NCBI GenBank assembly: GCA_023257655.1
Contig: JALRBQ010000014.1
Coordinates: 56,261-120,260, forward strand
From: Pseudomonadales bacterium
GTDB taxonomy: Bacteria; Pseudomonadota; Gammaproteobacteria; Pseudomonadales; Pseudohongiellaceae
Direction of reading: 5' to 3'
Length of the DNA stretch: 64,000 bases
Positions 19,995 to 29,936 of the stretch are shown here, in pieces. Both the position numbers and the translations under genes were made by a program. A model generated the notes under the pieces. That model was not told where the DNA came from. It saw only the letters and a program-made list of their open reading frames with translations, and did not search any database. Position 1 is the stretch's first letter; the number at the start of each line of letters is the position of its first letter.

Positions 19995-22025
19995 CTAGTG
20001 CGCAGCGCCAGCGGCAGGTGCTGCGCCAGGCAGTGCCATGGCGGTCAGCGTGCTACCTGTCTGCATGATGATGTACTGGTGTCCGTCGTGTACCCAACTG
20101 CTCATGCCATAACGGCTGATAGCGGGAACTTCGATCGCGGCAACTTCTTCACCGGTCATCTTGTCGAGCGCATACAGCATCGGTGTGCCGGCGCTGTCGA
20201 TATTGCCATAGATCAGCAGCGAGGCAGTGGCAACCATCGGACCAACAGAGCCGGATCCAGTATTACCGGGATCGACACCCTTGTCGGCGAGAATGTCGAT
20301 GATGCGTTGCGGTGTGTAACCGGCAGGGCGCATCCAGAGTTCGTCACCGGTATTCATGTCGATGGCGGTGATGCGGCTATACGGCGGCTTCCACAGCGGG
20401 ATGCCAGCCGGGTGTCGCGGTGATGGACCGCCATTGGCTGCCGCGTAGCGGGACAGCGTGACGCCAGTTGGAGCCTCGTAGTAGGTGTCGGCCTCTTCAC
20501 CGGTAACCAGCTGACGAGAGCTGCAGTTATAGGTAGAAATGATGTACATCACACCGGAGGTCGGATCAGCCACCGGAGGGTGGGTGATATTCACCGCGCC
20601 GGAAGGACACATCAAAGAGGCGATCTTGCCGGACGGATGGCCGCGCTGGATGGGCGGATTGAATACCGGACCCAGGTTGTAGTTGGCGACAGCCGTCAGC
20701 GCCTGCTGACGAATCTCCGGAGTGAAGTCGGCGAGATAGTCGATGCTTGCGCCGACTTTCTCGAAGGGAGCCGGCTTGGTCGGGATCGGTTGGGTTGCTG
20801 CCAGTTTCTCACCGGGTACGGTCGATGGTGGCATCGGTGTTTCCACGATAGGCCAGATCGGTTCGCCGGTGCGGCGATCGAACGTATAGACATAGCCCTG
20901 CTTGGTGGCCTGGGCCACGATCGGCGTCGGGCCACTCGCGGTGTTCACATCCAGCAGGATCGGCGCCGTCGGGGTGTCATAGTTCCAGATATCGTGATGC
21001 ACCATCTGGAAGTGCCAGGCCCGTTGGCCGGTTTTCGCATCCAGTGCGATCAGGCTCGTGCCGTAGAGGTTGTCGCCTGGAGAATGGCCGCCATAGTAGT
21101 CGATGGTAACGCCATTGGTCGGGATGTAGACGAGATCCAGGGCCGGGTCGGCAGAGATCGGGGCCCAGGAGGAGATGTCGCCGGTGTAGGTCCAGGCGTC
21201 ATTTTCCCAAGTCTCGTGTCCGTACTCGCCGGGCTGCGGGATCACGTTGAACTTCCACAGGAACTCGCCGGTGCGGGCATTGTAGCCGAGAATATCGCCG
21301 GGCACGTTTTCAATGCGAGACTGGTGATAGCCCTGCTCAGCCGAGTTGCCCACGACAATCACATCATTCACGACGATGGGCGGAGACGAGGAGGTAATGT
21401 AGCCGCGTTCGAGCGGCAGCCCCTCATATGGATCGTAGGGATGACCGAGATCTGCCAGCAGATCGACCACGCCGGTCTTCGGGAAGCCGGGAATAGGCAC
21501 TGGTTTGCCAAAGCCTTCGATGGGCGCGCCAGTCTCGGCGTCCAGAGCAGTCAGGAAGAACGCAGGCGAAATGATGTAGATGACATCGCGGCCATCGATC
21601 TGCCCGTAGCCCACGCCCTTGCCGTAATCGGCGCGCATGGAGTAGTTCCAGCGGGGTGTATCGGGTTCACGGTATGACCAGATCGTGGTGCCGGTCTTCG
21701 GATCGATAGCTATCACATGGCGGCGCGCGCCTGCGACTGTGTAGAGTCGGCCATTAATATAGCTCGGAGTAGAGCGGCCGCTTTGGGCTTCGAAGCTGGC
21801 GCCGTCCCAGGTCCAGGCGACTTCGAGGTCCTTGAAATTGTCCTTGTTGATCTGGTTGGCCGGAGAGTAGCGGGTATGGCCCCAATCACTGCCGAGGGTT
21901 ACCCACTCAACATCCTCTGGTTGGGCGAAGGCGCCGGCCGGAAGCATCAAGCTGGTGAGCAACAGGGATTTCAGCAAAGATCGGGCGTTGAACAGACTGC
22001 GTATGAGTTGGGATTTTCTTGTCAT
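19995..22025 (-). CDS. Secreted PQQ-dependent dehydrogenase (quinoprotein)
   Basis: Signal peptide; WGHTRYSPANQINKDNFKDLEVAWTWDG; DAKTGQRAWHFQMVHHDIWNYDTPTAPILLDV; repeated beta-propeller W motifs. Confidence 0.9.
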   Translation of the reverse strand: MTRKSQLIRSLFNARSLLKSLLLTSLMLPAGAFAQPEDVEWVTLGSDWGHTRYSPANQINKDNFKDLEVAWTWDGASFEAQSGRSTPSYINGRLYTVAGARRHVIAIDPKTGTTIWSYREPDTPRWNYSMRADYGKGVGYGQIDGRDVIYIISPAFFLTALDAETGAPIEGFGKPVPIPGFPKTGVVDLLADLGHPYDPYEGLPLERGYITSSSPPIVVNDVIVVGNSAEQGYHQSRIENVPGDILGYNARTGEFLWKFNVIPQPGEYGHETWENDAWTYTGDISSWAPISADPALDLVYIPTNGVTIDYYGGHSPGDNLYGTSLIALDAKTGQRAWHFQMVHHDIWNYDTPTAPILLDVNTASGPTPIVAQATKQGYVYTFDRRTGEPIWPIVETPMPPSTVPGEKLAATQPIPTKPAPFEKVGASIDYLADFTPEIRQQALTAVANYNLGPVFNPPIQRGHPSGKIASLMCPSGAVNITHPPVADPTSGVMYIISTYNCSSRQLVTGEEADTYYEAPTGVTLSRYAAANGGPSPRHPAGIPLWKPPYSRITAIDMNTGDELWMRPAGYTPQRIIDILADKGVDPGNTGSGSVGPMVATASLLIYGNIDSAGTPMLYALDKMTGEEVAAIEVPAISRYGMSSWVHDGHQYIIMQTGSTLTAMALPGAAPAAGAAH

Positions 22026-22403
22026 TATTGGTACCTCTTCAATATAAAACAGCGCTCTGATCGCACTACTGGCAGCTGGGATCGGATCAAACTGTCCCGA
22101 GATTAACGCAGCCATCTGCATTTGTCATGCGCCCGTTGAGCGCGCAAACACTGCAACGACAGAGCGATTGTTCGGTCCTGCCGGACTCACATCTGGCAGA
22201 GGATCCAACAGTACCTGCCCTGCACACCAAGGATTTGTCCCGCAAGCGGGATTTTTGTACTACAATCAGGCTCGTCCTAACCGGTCGCGGTCTGATTCAC
22301 CCGGTTTTTGACCCGAATTTGGCGTCGATATTACGCTCGCTGCCAGACCCGGAAAGCGCACACCAGAAGCAGTTAAAAGAGCAGGAAAAACACGAATTCT
22401 GCC

Positions 22404-24875
22404 ATGCCATCCTTCGCCCCAATGCTCGTTCGCAACCACCTGCAAGCGCTGGTGCTAGCCTCGCTGTGCAGTGTTTTCTGCCCCGCTGCCTTAGGCCAGG
22501 CCGAGCCGGGCGCCACCGAATACAGGGCGCTGGTCGATCAGTATTGCGTCGCCTGCCATAACTCACAATTCAACAATGCCGGGGTCATTCTTGAAGGGCT
22601 GGATATGTCCGCGCTGAGCCAGGATGCCGAGGTGTGGGAGCGGGTGATGCGCAAACTGCGCTCTCGCGCCATGCCCCCGCCGGGTAGCCCGCGCCCGGAC
22701 GAAGCCGTCTATCAGGTCATGATCGGCTGGATGCAGCAGCAAATTGATACCGCCGCGCGCGTCGCTCCCAACCCCGGACGCACGGAAACCTTCCATCGAC
22801 TGAATCGCTACGAATACAAGGCTGCCATCGAGGATCTGTTGGCGATCTCGGTCGATGTGGAGGAAATGTTGCCCGGGGACAACACTTTCGATGCCGGTTT
22901 CGATAATAACGGAGCCATGCTGTCAGTGTCGCCGGTATTGCTCGAGCGCTATCTGCTCGCTGCGCGCAAGATCAGTCGCCTCGCGGTTGGCATCGCTCCT
23001 GCCACGCCTTCGATCGACAATTACAAGGTGCCGCTCAACCTGATTCAGGATGAACGCACCGATCCGCGCCTGCCCTTCGGATCGCGGGGCGGCACGGTAG
23101 TGGAACACTATTTTCCAGTGGATGGTCGCTATCGGGTCAAGGTCGACCTGCAGACGCAGTACAACGATTACCTGCGCGGCATGGGTCGTAAACACACGCT
23201 GGATATTCGCCTCAACGGGGCGTTACTGCAGCGCTTCCAGGTTGGAGGGGAGGCGCCAGGCATGGCATCGCCAGAGGGCTATGCCGGCAACATCATGATG
23301 GATCCCGAATGGGAAGACTACATGCACCATGCCGACGACAAGCTATTCGTTGAATTCGAGGCGAAGGCGGGTCCGCAACAGTTGACGGTGTCCTTCGTGC
23401 GCAATCTCGTCGAGCAGCCCGGCATCTTGCAGCCCCGACAGACCAGCTATGCTCTCGCCACCGAGCAACGCTACTTCGGCAATGCCGCGGTCGATCTGGT
23501 GACAATCACCGGACCCCTCGAGACCTACCAGCCGGGCAATACACCCAGTCGTCGTCGTATTTTCAGCTGCCAACCCGCGGAATCCTCCGACGCCCGGGCT
23601 TGTGCCCGTGACATTCTTGCCGATCTCGCCACCACCGCCTATCGGCGGCCAGTCACAGACTCAGAGCTCGATACTTTGCTCACGTTCTATGGTGAAGGAG
23701 AGGATTTTGAATCCGGCATTCAACGCGCGATCGAACGGCTGCTGGTCGATCCAAATTTCCTGTTTCGCATTGAGCACGATCCTGCCGGCATCCTGCCGGA
23801 TGCGACCTACGCGGTGAGCGACATCGAGCTGGCTTCACGGCTGTCCTTCTTCCTCTGGAGCACAATCCCGGATGCCGAGTTGCTGGAAACAGCCATCGCA
23901 GGCCGACTCTCCGAGCCCTCTGAGTTGACCCGGCAGGTTGAGCGCTTGCTGCATGATCCGCGCGCGGCGGATTCGCTGGTCCGAAATTTCGCAGCCCAGT
24001 GGCTGCAGTTGCGCAATCTGAAAACACACTTGCCGGATCCCGAAATCTTCCCCGAATTCGATGAGAATCTGCGCGAGGCCTTTCTTCGCGAAACCGAACT
24101 GTTCATCGCGCACACGATTGAAAATGATGCCAGTGTCATCGAGCTGCTGGATGCCAATTACACCTTCGTCAATGAACGCCTCGCTCGCCATTACGGCATC
24201 GATGGTATCTATGGCCCACACTTCCGCCGGGTTGAATTCGCCGCCGGCGATATCCGTGGCGGGTTGCTGGGGCAGGGCAGCCTGCTGACGGTGACTTCCT
24301 ATGCCAATCGCACCTCACCGGTTTTGCGCGGCAAATGGTTACTGCAGAACATAGTCGGTTCGCCACCGCCTGAACCTCCGCCCAACGTGCCGGCCCTGCC
24401 CGACAGCGGCAAGCAGGGACAACCGGCGTCTGTGCGGGAGCGGCTTGAAGAGCATCGCCGCAATCCGGTTTGTGCCAGTTGCCATGCTCCCATGGATCCG
24501 CTCGGCTTTGCCCTGGAAAACTTCGATGCGATCGGCAGTTGGCGTCGCATCAGCGAGGGTGGCAGTGTAATCGATGCGTCGGGGATCTTACCAAACGGTA
24601 TAAAATTCGAGGGTGTGCTGGGTCTCCATGATCATCTGGTGAGTGACGCGCCACTGTTTGCTGAAACCGTCACTGAAAAATTACTGGCATTTGCACTCGG
24701 ACGGGGCTTACAGTATTTCGACCGTCCGACCATCCGCCAGATTGTGCGAGACGCGGCGCCGGAGGATTATCGCTGGTCGGCACTCGTGAAGGGCATCGTG
24801 CTGAGTCCGGCGTTTCAAATGCGGCGGGCGGAGTCAGCTGATGCGGGTCTGGCTGTGGCCGAGGAGAGTCTCTGA
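22404..24875 (+). CDS. DUF1592 family protein (DUF1587/1588/1592/1595/1585 architecture, PSD1-type heme motif)
   Basis: DQYCVACHNSQ; FHRLNRYEYKAAIEDLL; AYRRPVTDSELD; ASRLSFFLWSTIPDAELL; NPVCASCHAPMDPLGFALENFDAIG. Confidence 0.92.
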   Translation: MPSFAPMLVRNHLQALVLASLCSVFCPAALGQAEPGATEYRALVDQYCVACHNSQFNNAGVILEGLDMSALSQDAEVWERVMRKLRSRAMPPPGSPRPDEAVYQVMIGWMQQQIDTAARVAPNPGRTETFHRLNRYEYKAAIEDLLAISVDVEEMLPGDNTFDAGFDNNGAMLSVSPVLLERYLLAARKISRLAVGIAPATPSIDNYKVPLNLIQDERTDPRLPFGSRGGTVVEHYFPVDGRYRVKVDLQTQYNDYLRGMGRKHTLDIRLNGALLQRFQVGGEAPGMASPEGYAGNIMMDPEWEDYMHHADDKLFVEFEAKAGPQQLTVSFVRNLVEQPGILQPRQTSYALATEQRYFGNAAVDLVTITGPLETYQPGNTPSRRRIFSCQPAESSDARACARDILADLATTAYRRPVTDSELDTLLTFYGEGEDFESGIQRAIERLLVDPNFLFRIEHDPAGILPDATYAVSDIELASRLSFFLWSTIPDAELLETAIAGRLSEPSELTRQVERLLHDPRAADSLVRNFAAQWLQLRNLKTHLPDPEIFPEFDENLREAFLRETELFIAHTIENDASVIELLDANYTFVNERLARHYGIDGIYGPHFRRVEFAAGDIRGGLLGQGSLLTVTSYANRTSPVLRGKWLLQNIVGSPPPEPPPNVPALPDSGKQGQPASVRERLEEHRRNPVCASCHAPMDPLGFALENFDAIGSWRRISEGGSVIDASGILPNGIKFEGVLGLHDHLVSDAPLFAETVTEKLLAFALGRGLQYFDRPTIRQIVRDAAPEDYRWSALVKGIVLSPAFQMRRAESADAGLAVAEESL

Positions 24876-26194
24876 TGATTATTACGAAGAAGTGTTTACC
24901 TCGTCGGACCCTGTTGAAAGGTCTCGGTACCGCGCTTTCGCTGCCGCTGCTTGACGCGATGGTCCCGGCGCTCACCGCACAGGCAGCCACGGCAGCACCG
25001 GTGAAGCGACTCGGCGTGGTCTACATTCCGAACGGCATGGCGATGGAATACTGGACACCTGCTACAACGGGAGCCGGATTCGAGCTGACACCGGTAATGC
25101 GCCCGCTGGCGAGTTTTCACGACAGGATTCTGCCCATTTCCGGGCTCAAGCTGCCCTGGGACAACGCCCCTCACGCGGGTGGTTCTGCCCCGTTCCTGAC
25201 TGGCTCGGTAGGCAATACCGGAGAGACTGACATCCGCTGCAGCGTGTCAATGGACCAGATCGTAGCCCGTGAATTCAGCCAGCACACCCAACTCGGGTCG
25301 CTGGAGCTGGCGATGGAAGATCGGGGGAACTCGGGGCAGTGCAGCAACAGTTTCGCCTGCATCTACACCAATACCATCGCCTGGCGTGACGCCACCACAC
25401 CGCTGCCGATGCAGAATAATCCACGTATCGTATTCGAACGCATGTTTGGTGATAGCGAGAGTACCGATGCGCAGGCTCGCCAGCTACGAATCCGGAATGG
25501 TCGCAGCATCCTCGATTCGGTGTTAGGCACTGTCAATGATCTCAAGCGCGAAGTTGGCGCCGCCGATCAGGACAAGATCAATCAGTACCTCGATGGCGTG
25601 CGCGACGCCGAGCGCCGTTTGGAGAAGGCCGAGGAGCAACAGGACAAGGCCTTGCCGGTCGTCGACCGCCCGTCGGGCATTCCTGCCAATTATGAACAAC
25701 ACGCAAAACTGATGTTCGACTTGCAACTGCTCGCCTATCAGACCGACCTCACGCGGGTTATCACCTTCATGCTGGGTCGCGAGCAGAGCAGCCTCACGTA
25801 TTCCGAGATTGGCGTCGCAGAGGCACACCATCCGCTCTCGCACCACGCCTATGATCCGGTAAAGATAGAGACGATGTCGCGCATCAACACTTTCCACGTC
25901 AGTCTCTTCAATTACTATCTCGAGCGTCTCGATGCGACGGCTGATGTTGAGGGCAGTCTGCTCGACAATACCCTCTTGCTCTATGGCAGTGGTATCTCGG
26001 ACAGCCACGTTCACAAGCATGACAACCTGCCAATCCTGCTCGCGGGCGGAACGAATCTCGGGATCAAGGGTGGTCGCCATCTGCAATTCACCCGCGACGA
26101 GCCGCTGGCAAACCTAATGGTAACTGTTATGGATGCGATGGGTGTGCACGTGGAACGCCTTGGCAACAGCGTCGAGGCACTTCCGATCGGTTAG
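24875..26194 (+). CDS. DUF1552 family protein with Tat signal
   Basis: PRRTLLKGLGTALSLPLLDAMVPA; RLGVVYIPNGMAMEYWTP; 1-nt TGATG overlap with the DUF1592 gene. Confidence 0.92.
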   Translation: MIITKKCLPRRTLLKGLGTALSLPLLDAMVPALTAQAATAAPVKRLGVVYIPNGMAMEYWTPATTGAGFELTPVMRPLASFHDRILPISGLKLPWDNAPHAGGSAPFLTGSVGNTGETDIRCSVSMDQIVAREFSQHTQLGSLELAMEDRGNSGQCSNSFACIYTNTIAWRDATTPLPMQNNPRIVFERMFGDSESTDAQARQLRIRNGRSILDSVLGTVNDLKREVGAADQDKINQYLDGVRDAERRLEKAEEQQDKALPVVDRPSGIPANYEQHAKLMFDLQLLAYQTDLTRVITFMLGREQSSLTYSEIGVAEAHHPLSHHAYDPVKIETMSRINTFHVSLFNYYLERLDATADVEGSLLDNTLLLYGSGISDSHVHKHDNLPILLAGGTNLGIKGGRHLQFTRDEPLANLMVTVMDAMGVHVERLGNSVEALPIG

Positions 26195-26206
26195 CGCGGC
26201 ATTCGT

Positions 26207-27733
26207 TCAGAGCGTGGCGCCCAGAGAGCGTAGCAGTTCAGCAGTAGATTCATTCGCGGCGGCGCTCTGGCCGACACCGCGACCCCGTAAACGCAAGGCA
26301 TTCGCCAGCGGCGTTACCCCTCGTGTGTTGACCGCTTCCAGTTCCGCGCCATTCTCGGCCAGAAAACGCACTATTGAGTCATAACCGCGGGCGGCTGCCT
26401 TGTGCAGCGCGGTATCGTCATTGCGATTGCGGGCATTGATGTCGATACCCAATTCCAGTGTATAGGCGATCATCTCCAGAGCTCGACGTTCCTGTTCGCC
26501 GGGATCGGCAATGCCGCGTGTCTCTTCCTCGAAGAAGGGTTCGCGGCCGTCGATGGCAAGCATTAGCAAGGTATCCCGCGACTCCGTCATGAATCCGGTG
26601 TCGGCACCGGCGTCTATCAGCGCCTGCAGAATGTCCTTCTGGCGATAGACGGCTGCAATCCACACCGGCGTAGTCCCGACAAGCTGTTCGCGAATGGCAA
26701 AGTCACGGCTGTCCCGACGCGCTGGTGTCGGGCTCAGGACCTTGGCATCGAGATTGGCGCCATGGGCGATGAGGGCTTCGACGAGCAAAAGATCCTGATG
26801 TGGAATGGCGATATGCAAGGCGGAATAGCCGGCGCCGGCCAGATTCGGGTCGGCGCCGTTATCGAGGAGGAAGCGGGCGAATTCGCTGTGGCCACTGTGT
26901 GCGGCGATCACCAGCGCCGTTGTGCCATCGGCCGCTTTGTCATCGACATCGGCACCTGCGGCGAGCAGTTGCCTGGCGACGGCGATATCTCCCTGTTGCG
27001 CCGCGTACAGGAAGGCGGTGTAACCGCCCTGCACGATTTCGTAGATGGCGTCGCGAACCGCCGGAATGGCACCGGCAGGTTGCGCGACCTCAATCCAGGT
27101 GGCACTGCGGGCAGACACGTCGGCGCCGTGGGCGAGCAGGACTGCAACCACGTCGGGGTGGCGTTGCGCGGCCGCCCACATGAGTGCTGTCTGTTGCTGC
27201 TCGGTTTCCGCGGCATTAACCACCGCGCCGTGAGCCAGGAGCATTTCCACCAACGCCGGATTACCGCTACGCGCCGCCATCATTAGCGCCGTCTCGCCCG
27301 AGGGAAGGGCGACTGTGGCGTCTGCGCCAGCCTCCAGCAGAACCTGCGCGAGAGTGTCACTGCCATTCTCGGCGGTCAGCCACAGCGGCGTGACACCGAG
27401 TTCATTGCGGATGTCGGCATTGGCATCGGCAGCAAGCAGCGTTTGTACCATCGCCAGGTTAGCCGACTGCGTGGCCCAGTGCAGGGCAGCAGTGCCATCG
27501 CCGTAAGTGGAGTCGGGCGACACATTACTCGCCAGCAAGGAACGAACCTGGGTCAGATCATCTGCCTGTGCCGCCTCTACCAGACGCACGTCATTGAGTC
27601 GGGGCAGAGCTGGACGATCGGGAATAAAGCTGGAGGCCAGCAAGAGCAACGTGGCTATCAGTGCGCCGGTGAGTGCCGACAACAGGAACAGTTGGATGCG
27701 ATTGAGTTTGCGCGTCTTGCTGCGTTTGGCCAT
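26207..27733 (-). CDS. Membrane-anchored ankyrin-repeat protein
   Basis: N-terminal TM then multiple ANK repeats (DGTAALHWATQSANLAMVQTLLAADANADIRNELGVTPLWLTAENG...). Confidence 0.9.
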   Translation of the reverse strand: MAKRSKTRKLNRIQLFLLSALTGALIATLLLLASSFIPDRPALPRLNDVRLVEAAQADDLTQVRSLLASNVSPDSTYGDGTAALHWATQSANLAMVQTLLAADANADIRNELGVTPLWLTAENGSDTLAQVLLEAGADATVALPSGETALMMAARSGNPALVEMLLAHGAVVNAAETEQQQTALMWAAAQRHPDVVAVLLAHGADVSARSATWIEVAQPAGAIPAVRDAIYEIVQGGYTAFLYAAQQGDIAVARQLLAAGADVDDKAADGTTALVIAAHSGHSEFARFLLDNGADPNLAGAGYSALHIAIPHQDLLLVEALIAHGANLDAKVLSPTPARRDSRDFAIREQLVGTTPVWIAAVYRQKDILQALIDAGADTGFMTESRDTLLMLAIDGREPFFEEETRGIADPGEQERRALEMIAYTLELGIDINARNRNDDTALHKAAARGYDSIVRFLAENGAELEAVNTRGVTPLANALRLRGRGVGQSAAANESTAELLRSLGATL

Positions 27734-27978
27734 TGTGCATTGCCTGCTGCTGGCTCTTGTGTGAAGCCGATACTAGCACGACACTTGGGGCGAGTGGCAG
27801 ACCGATAACCAGGGCAGCCTGTCAGGCCATTCCCCCTTGACTCTGCCCCGGCCGACCCCAGAATGAGCGCAGAATCTGAAGCAACTGAGCACCAGCATTC
27901 AGTGCCAATTCAGGCGGAACGGGGTATAACACCCCAGAACGGATCGCCGTAGGGGCGGTCCAGAGACTGGAAGACGCA

Positions 27979-29061
27979 ATGGCCATGCAGCGGCTGACAC
28001 AATTCCTGAAATTCGCGGGCATTCCGGGGCTGCTGCTCGCCGGCGTGGCCTGGAATTACGCCGCGGTGGCGCAGGAGATACCTCCCTCGGCTGCCGAAAC
28101 CATCCCGCAGGAGGTCGCACCAGACCCGGTGGATGTGCCGGAGGTGCCGGCGGTGGATGCCGCTGAACTCGCGCGCGAGCGCAGCGAGCGTACTCAGGCG
28201 ATTGAAGAAATGCAGAGTGAGTTTGGCATCTACAGTCCCCAACTCGCCGAGGCCTATGCCGACTTCGGCGCCTATTACCTCAATCTCGGCGACTACGAGA
28301 GCGCGATTGCGCAGTACACATCGGCCCTGCAGATCGCGCGCATCAGCTACGGCCTGTACGGCGAGGAACAGCTGCCGGTGATCCAGAAGCTGATCGAAGC
28401 CAACCAGCAACGACAGGACTGGGAAGAGGTCGACAAGCTGCAACACCTCGCCTATCACATCAGTACCCGTCTCTACGAGATCAAAGATGCGCCTTACCTG
28501 CTCGCGGCGACGGCATATGGCGATTGGAAGTTGCGTGTCGTGAAGGAAAATCTGCTGCAGATGAACAGCCGCACGCTGATTCGGGAGACTGAAGACCTGA
28601 GTGCGTTTTATGACAAGGTGATAGCCCGGTTGGAGACCGAATCGGAGGCGAGTCAGGAAGACCTGTTGCAATTGCTGTATGGCGAATCCATCGCCGACAT
28701 TTCGCTCGCCCGCATGGCGGCGATGACGCCGTTTACTGCCTTTCAAGGGACCGTGTCGCAGTATGTCACCGAGACCCGTTGCCAGAACGGATTGAATTCA
28801 CAAGGGCAGGTTGTGCGCCAGTGCTTCAGCGTGCAAGTGGAAAATCCGCGCTATCGCCAGTCGCAACAGGATGCCAAGCAGATTGCCGTGACTCAGTACA
28901 CTCGAGAGGTGACACGGTCCATCGACAAATTGCAGGCGATCTCGGCCGCAAGCGTCGCTCTCACCGCTGAACAGCGGGCGGCACTGGACAGCCACATCGC
29001 CGAATTGCAGACCGAATCCATCCAACTTCAACGCGTGGCCCGACGCCGCTCTCTGTTCTAG
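27979..29061 (+). CDS. Secreted tetratricopeptide-repeat protein
   Basis: Signal peptide ...[43 protein letters not shown]. Confidence 0.8.
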   Translation: MAMQRLTQFLKFAGIPGLLLAGVAWNYAAVAQEIPPSAAETIPQEVAPDPVDVPEVPAVDAAELARERSERTQAIEEMQSEFGIYSPQLAEAYADFGAYYLNLGDYESAIAQYTSALQIARISYGLYGEEQLPVIQKLIEANQQRQDWEEVDKLQHLAYHISTRLYEIKDAPYLLAATAYGDWKLRVVKENLLQMNSRTLIRETEDLSAFYDKVIARLETESEASQEDLLQLLYGESIADISLARMAAMTPFTAFQGTVSQYVTETRCQNGLNSQGQVVRQCFSVQVENPRYRQSQQDAKQIAVTQYTREVTRSIDKLQAISAASVALTAEQRAALDSHIAELQTESIQLQRVARRRSLF

Positions 29062-29185
29062 GTCGCGCTTTCTTCAATTCGGCGGGACTGCCGGAATTAC
29101 TGGTAATTTGTTGCAACTAAGAGTACAAAAGTGGGGTCAGCCGGGTTTCGACCAGGCTGAGTTTGCGCAATCAATGGAGGAGAGT

Positions 29186-29728
29186 ATGTCTCAGTACATC
29201 AACCGGCTCAGTCGGCTGTTGCTATCCGCACTCGTTGCGGCCGTAGCACTCGGCAGCCAGCTTGTGGCTGCACTGGAAGTCGGGGATCAAGCCCCGGATT
29301 TTTCCTTGCAGGCATCCGATGGCAAGACCTACACCATGTCCCAGTTCAAGGGCGTGCGACCCGTAGTCATTGCCTTCTTTCCCAAAGCCTTCACCGGCGG
29401 ATGAACCATGCAATGTAAAGCGCTGCGTGACAGTGCCAAAGAAATTCAAAGTTTCGACGTTGCTTACTTTATGGCCAGTGTAGACACACTGGAAGACAAC
29501 ACGGCGTTTGCGGCAGAGCATGAGGCAGGATTCCCGATTATGGCGGATCCCACCAAGGCCATGTCGACGGCGTACGGTGTGTTGGGTGAACGCGGTTTCA
29601 ACAACCGCTGGACTTATTACATCAGTGCCGAAGGCATCGTGTTGAAGATTGACAAGGAAACCAACCCGGCAACGGCGGGCAAGGATCTGACGAGAACCAT
29701 GGAAGAACTGGGTTTTCCGAAGATCTAG
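29186..29728 (+). CDS. Secreted peroxiredoxin (AhpC/TSA type) with predicted selenocysteine at TGA 29402-29404
   Basis: ORFs 29108-29404 and 29408-29728 are in one frame, separated only by TGA plus ACC: ...[110 protein letters not shown]...; U sits at the peroxidatic Cys position. Confidence 0.9.
29402..29440 (+). promoter_or_regulatory. Candidate bacterial SECIS element
   Basis: UGA then GCGCUG-CGUGA-CAGUGC (29420-29436): 6-bp stem, 5-nt loop with G at second loop position, 22 nt between UGA and that G. Confidence 0.65.
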
Positions 29729-29754
29729 AACCAGGTTTTACCAGCCAGACCCCG

Positions 29755-29792
29755 ACGGGTGTCAGAGCTTGCTCTGGCACCCGTTCTTCGTT
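29755..29792 (+). terminator. Intrinsic terminator after the peroxiredoxin gene
   Basis: ACGGGTGTCAGAGC-TT-GCTCTGGCACCCGT followed by TCTTCGTT; 14-bp arms with one G-U pair. Confidence 0.8.
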
Positions 29793-29936
29793 AGCCCTTC
29801 TGCAGTGAAGAGATCCAGCACAATCATGGCAGAATCCGGGCACTTTCTGTCCGTTCCATGATTTTGTCCGCTTCGGTTGTAGCGCTCCTGACCCTGTGCC
29901 AGAATGACCGCCTTCTGTTTTGAGCGGAGTGAATCC

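Noticed and set aside
20580-21677. 365-aa plus-strand ORF
   Set aside because: Antisense to the well-supported PQQ dehydrogenase; composition typical of antisense shadow ORFs in GC-rich DNA.
29408-29728. Treating the downstream peroxiredoxin half as an independent CDS
   Set aside because: It would start at an internal Met, lack the thioredoxin-fold N-terminus, and is in frame with the upstream half across a single TGA; selenocysteine readthrough explains it better.
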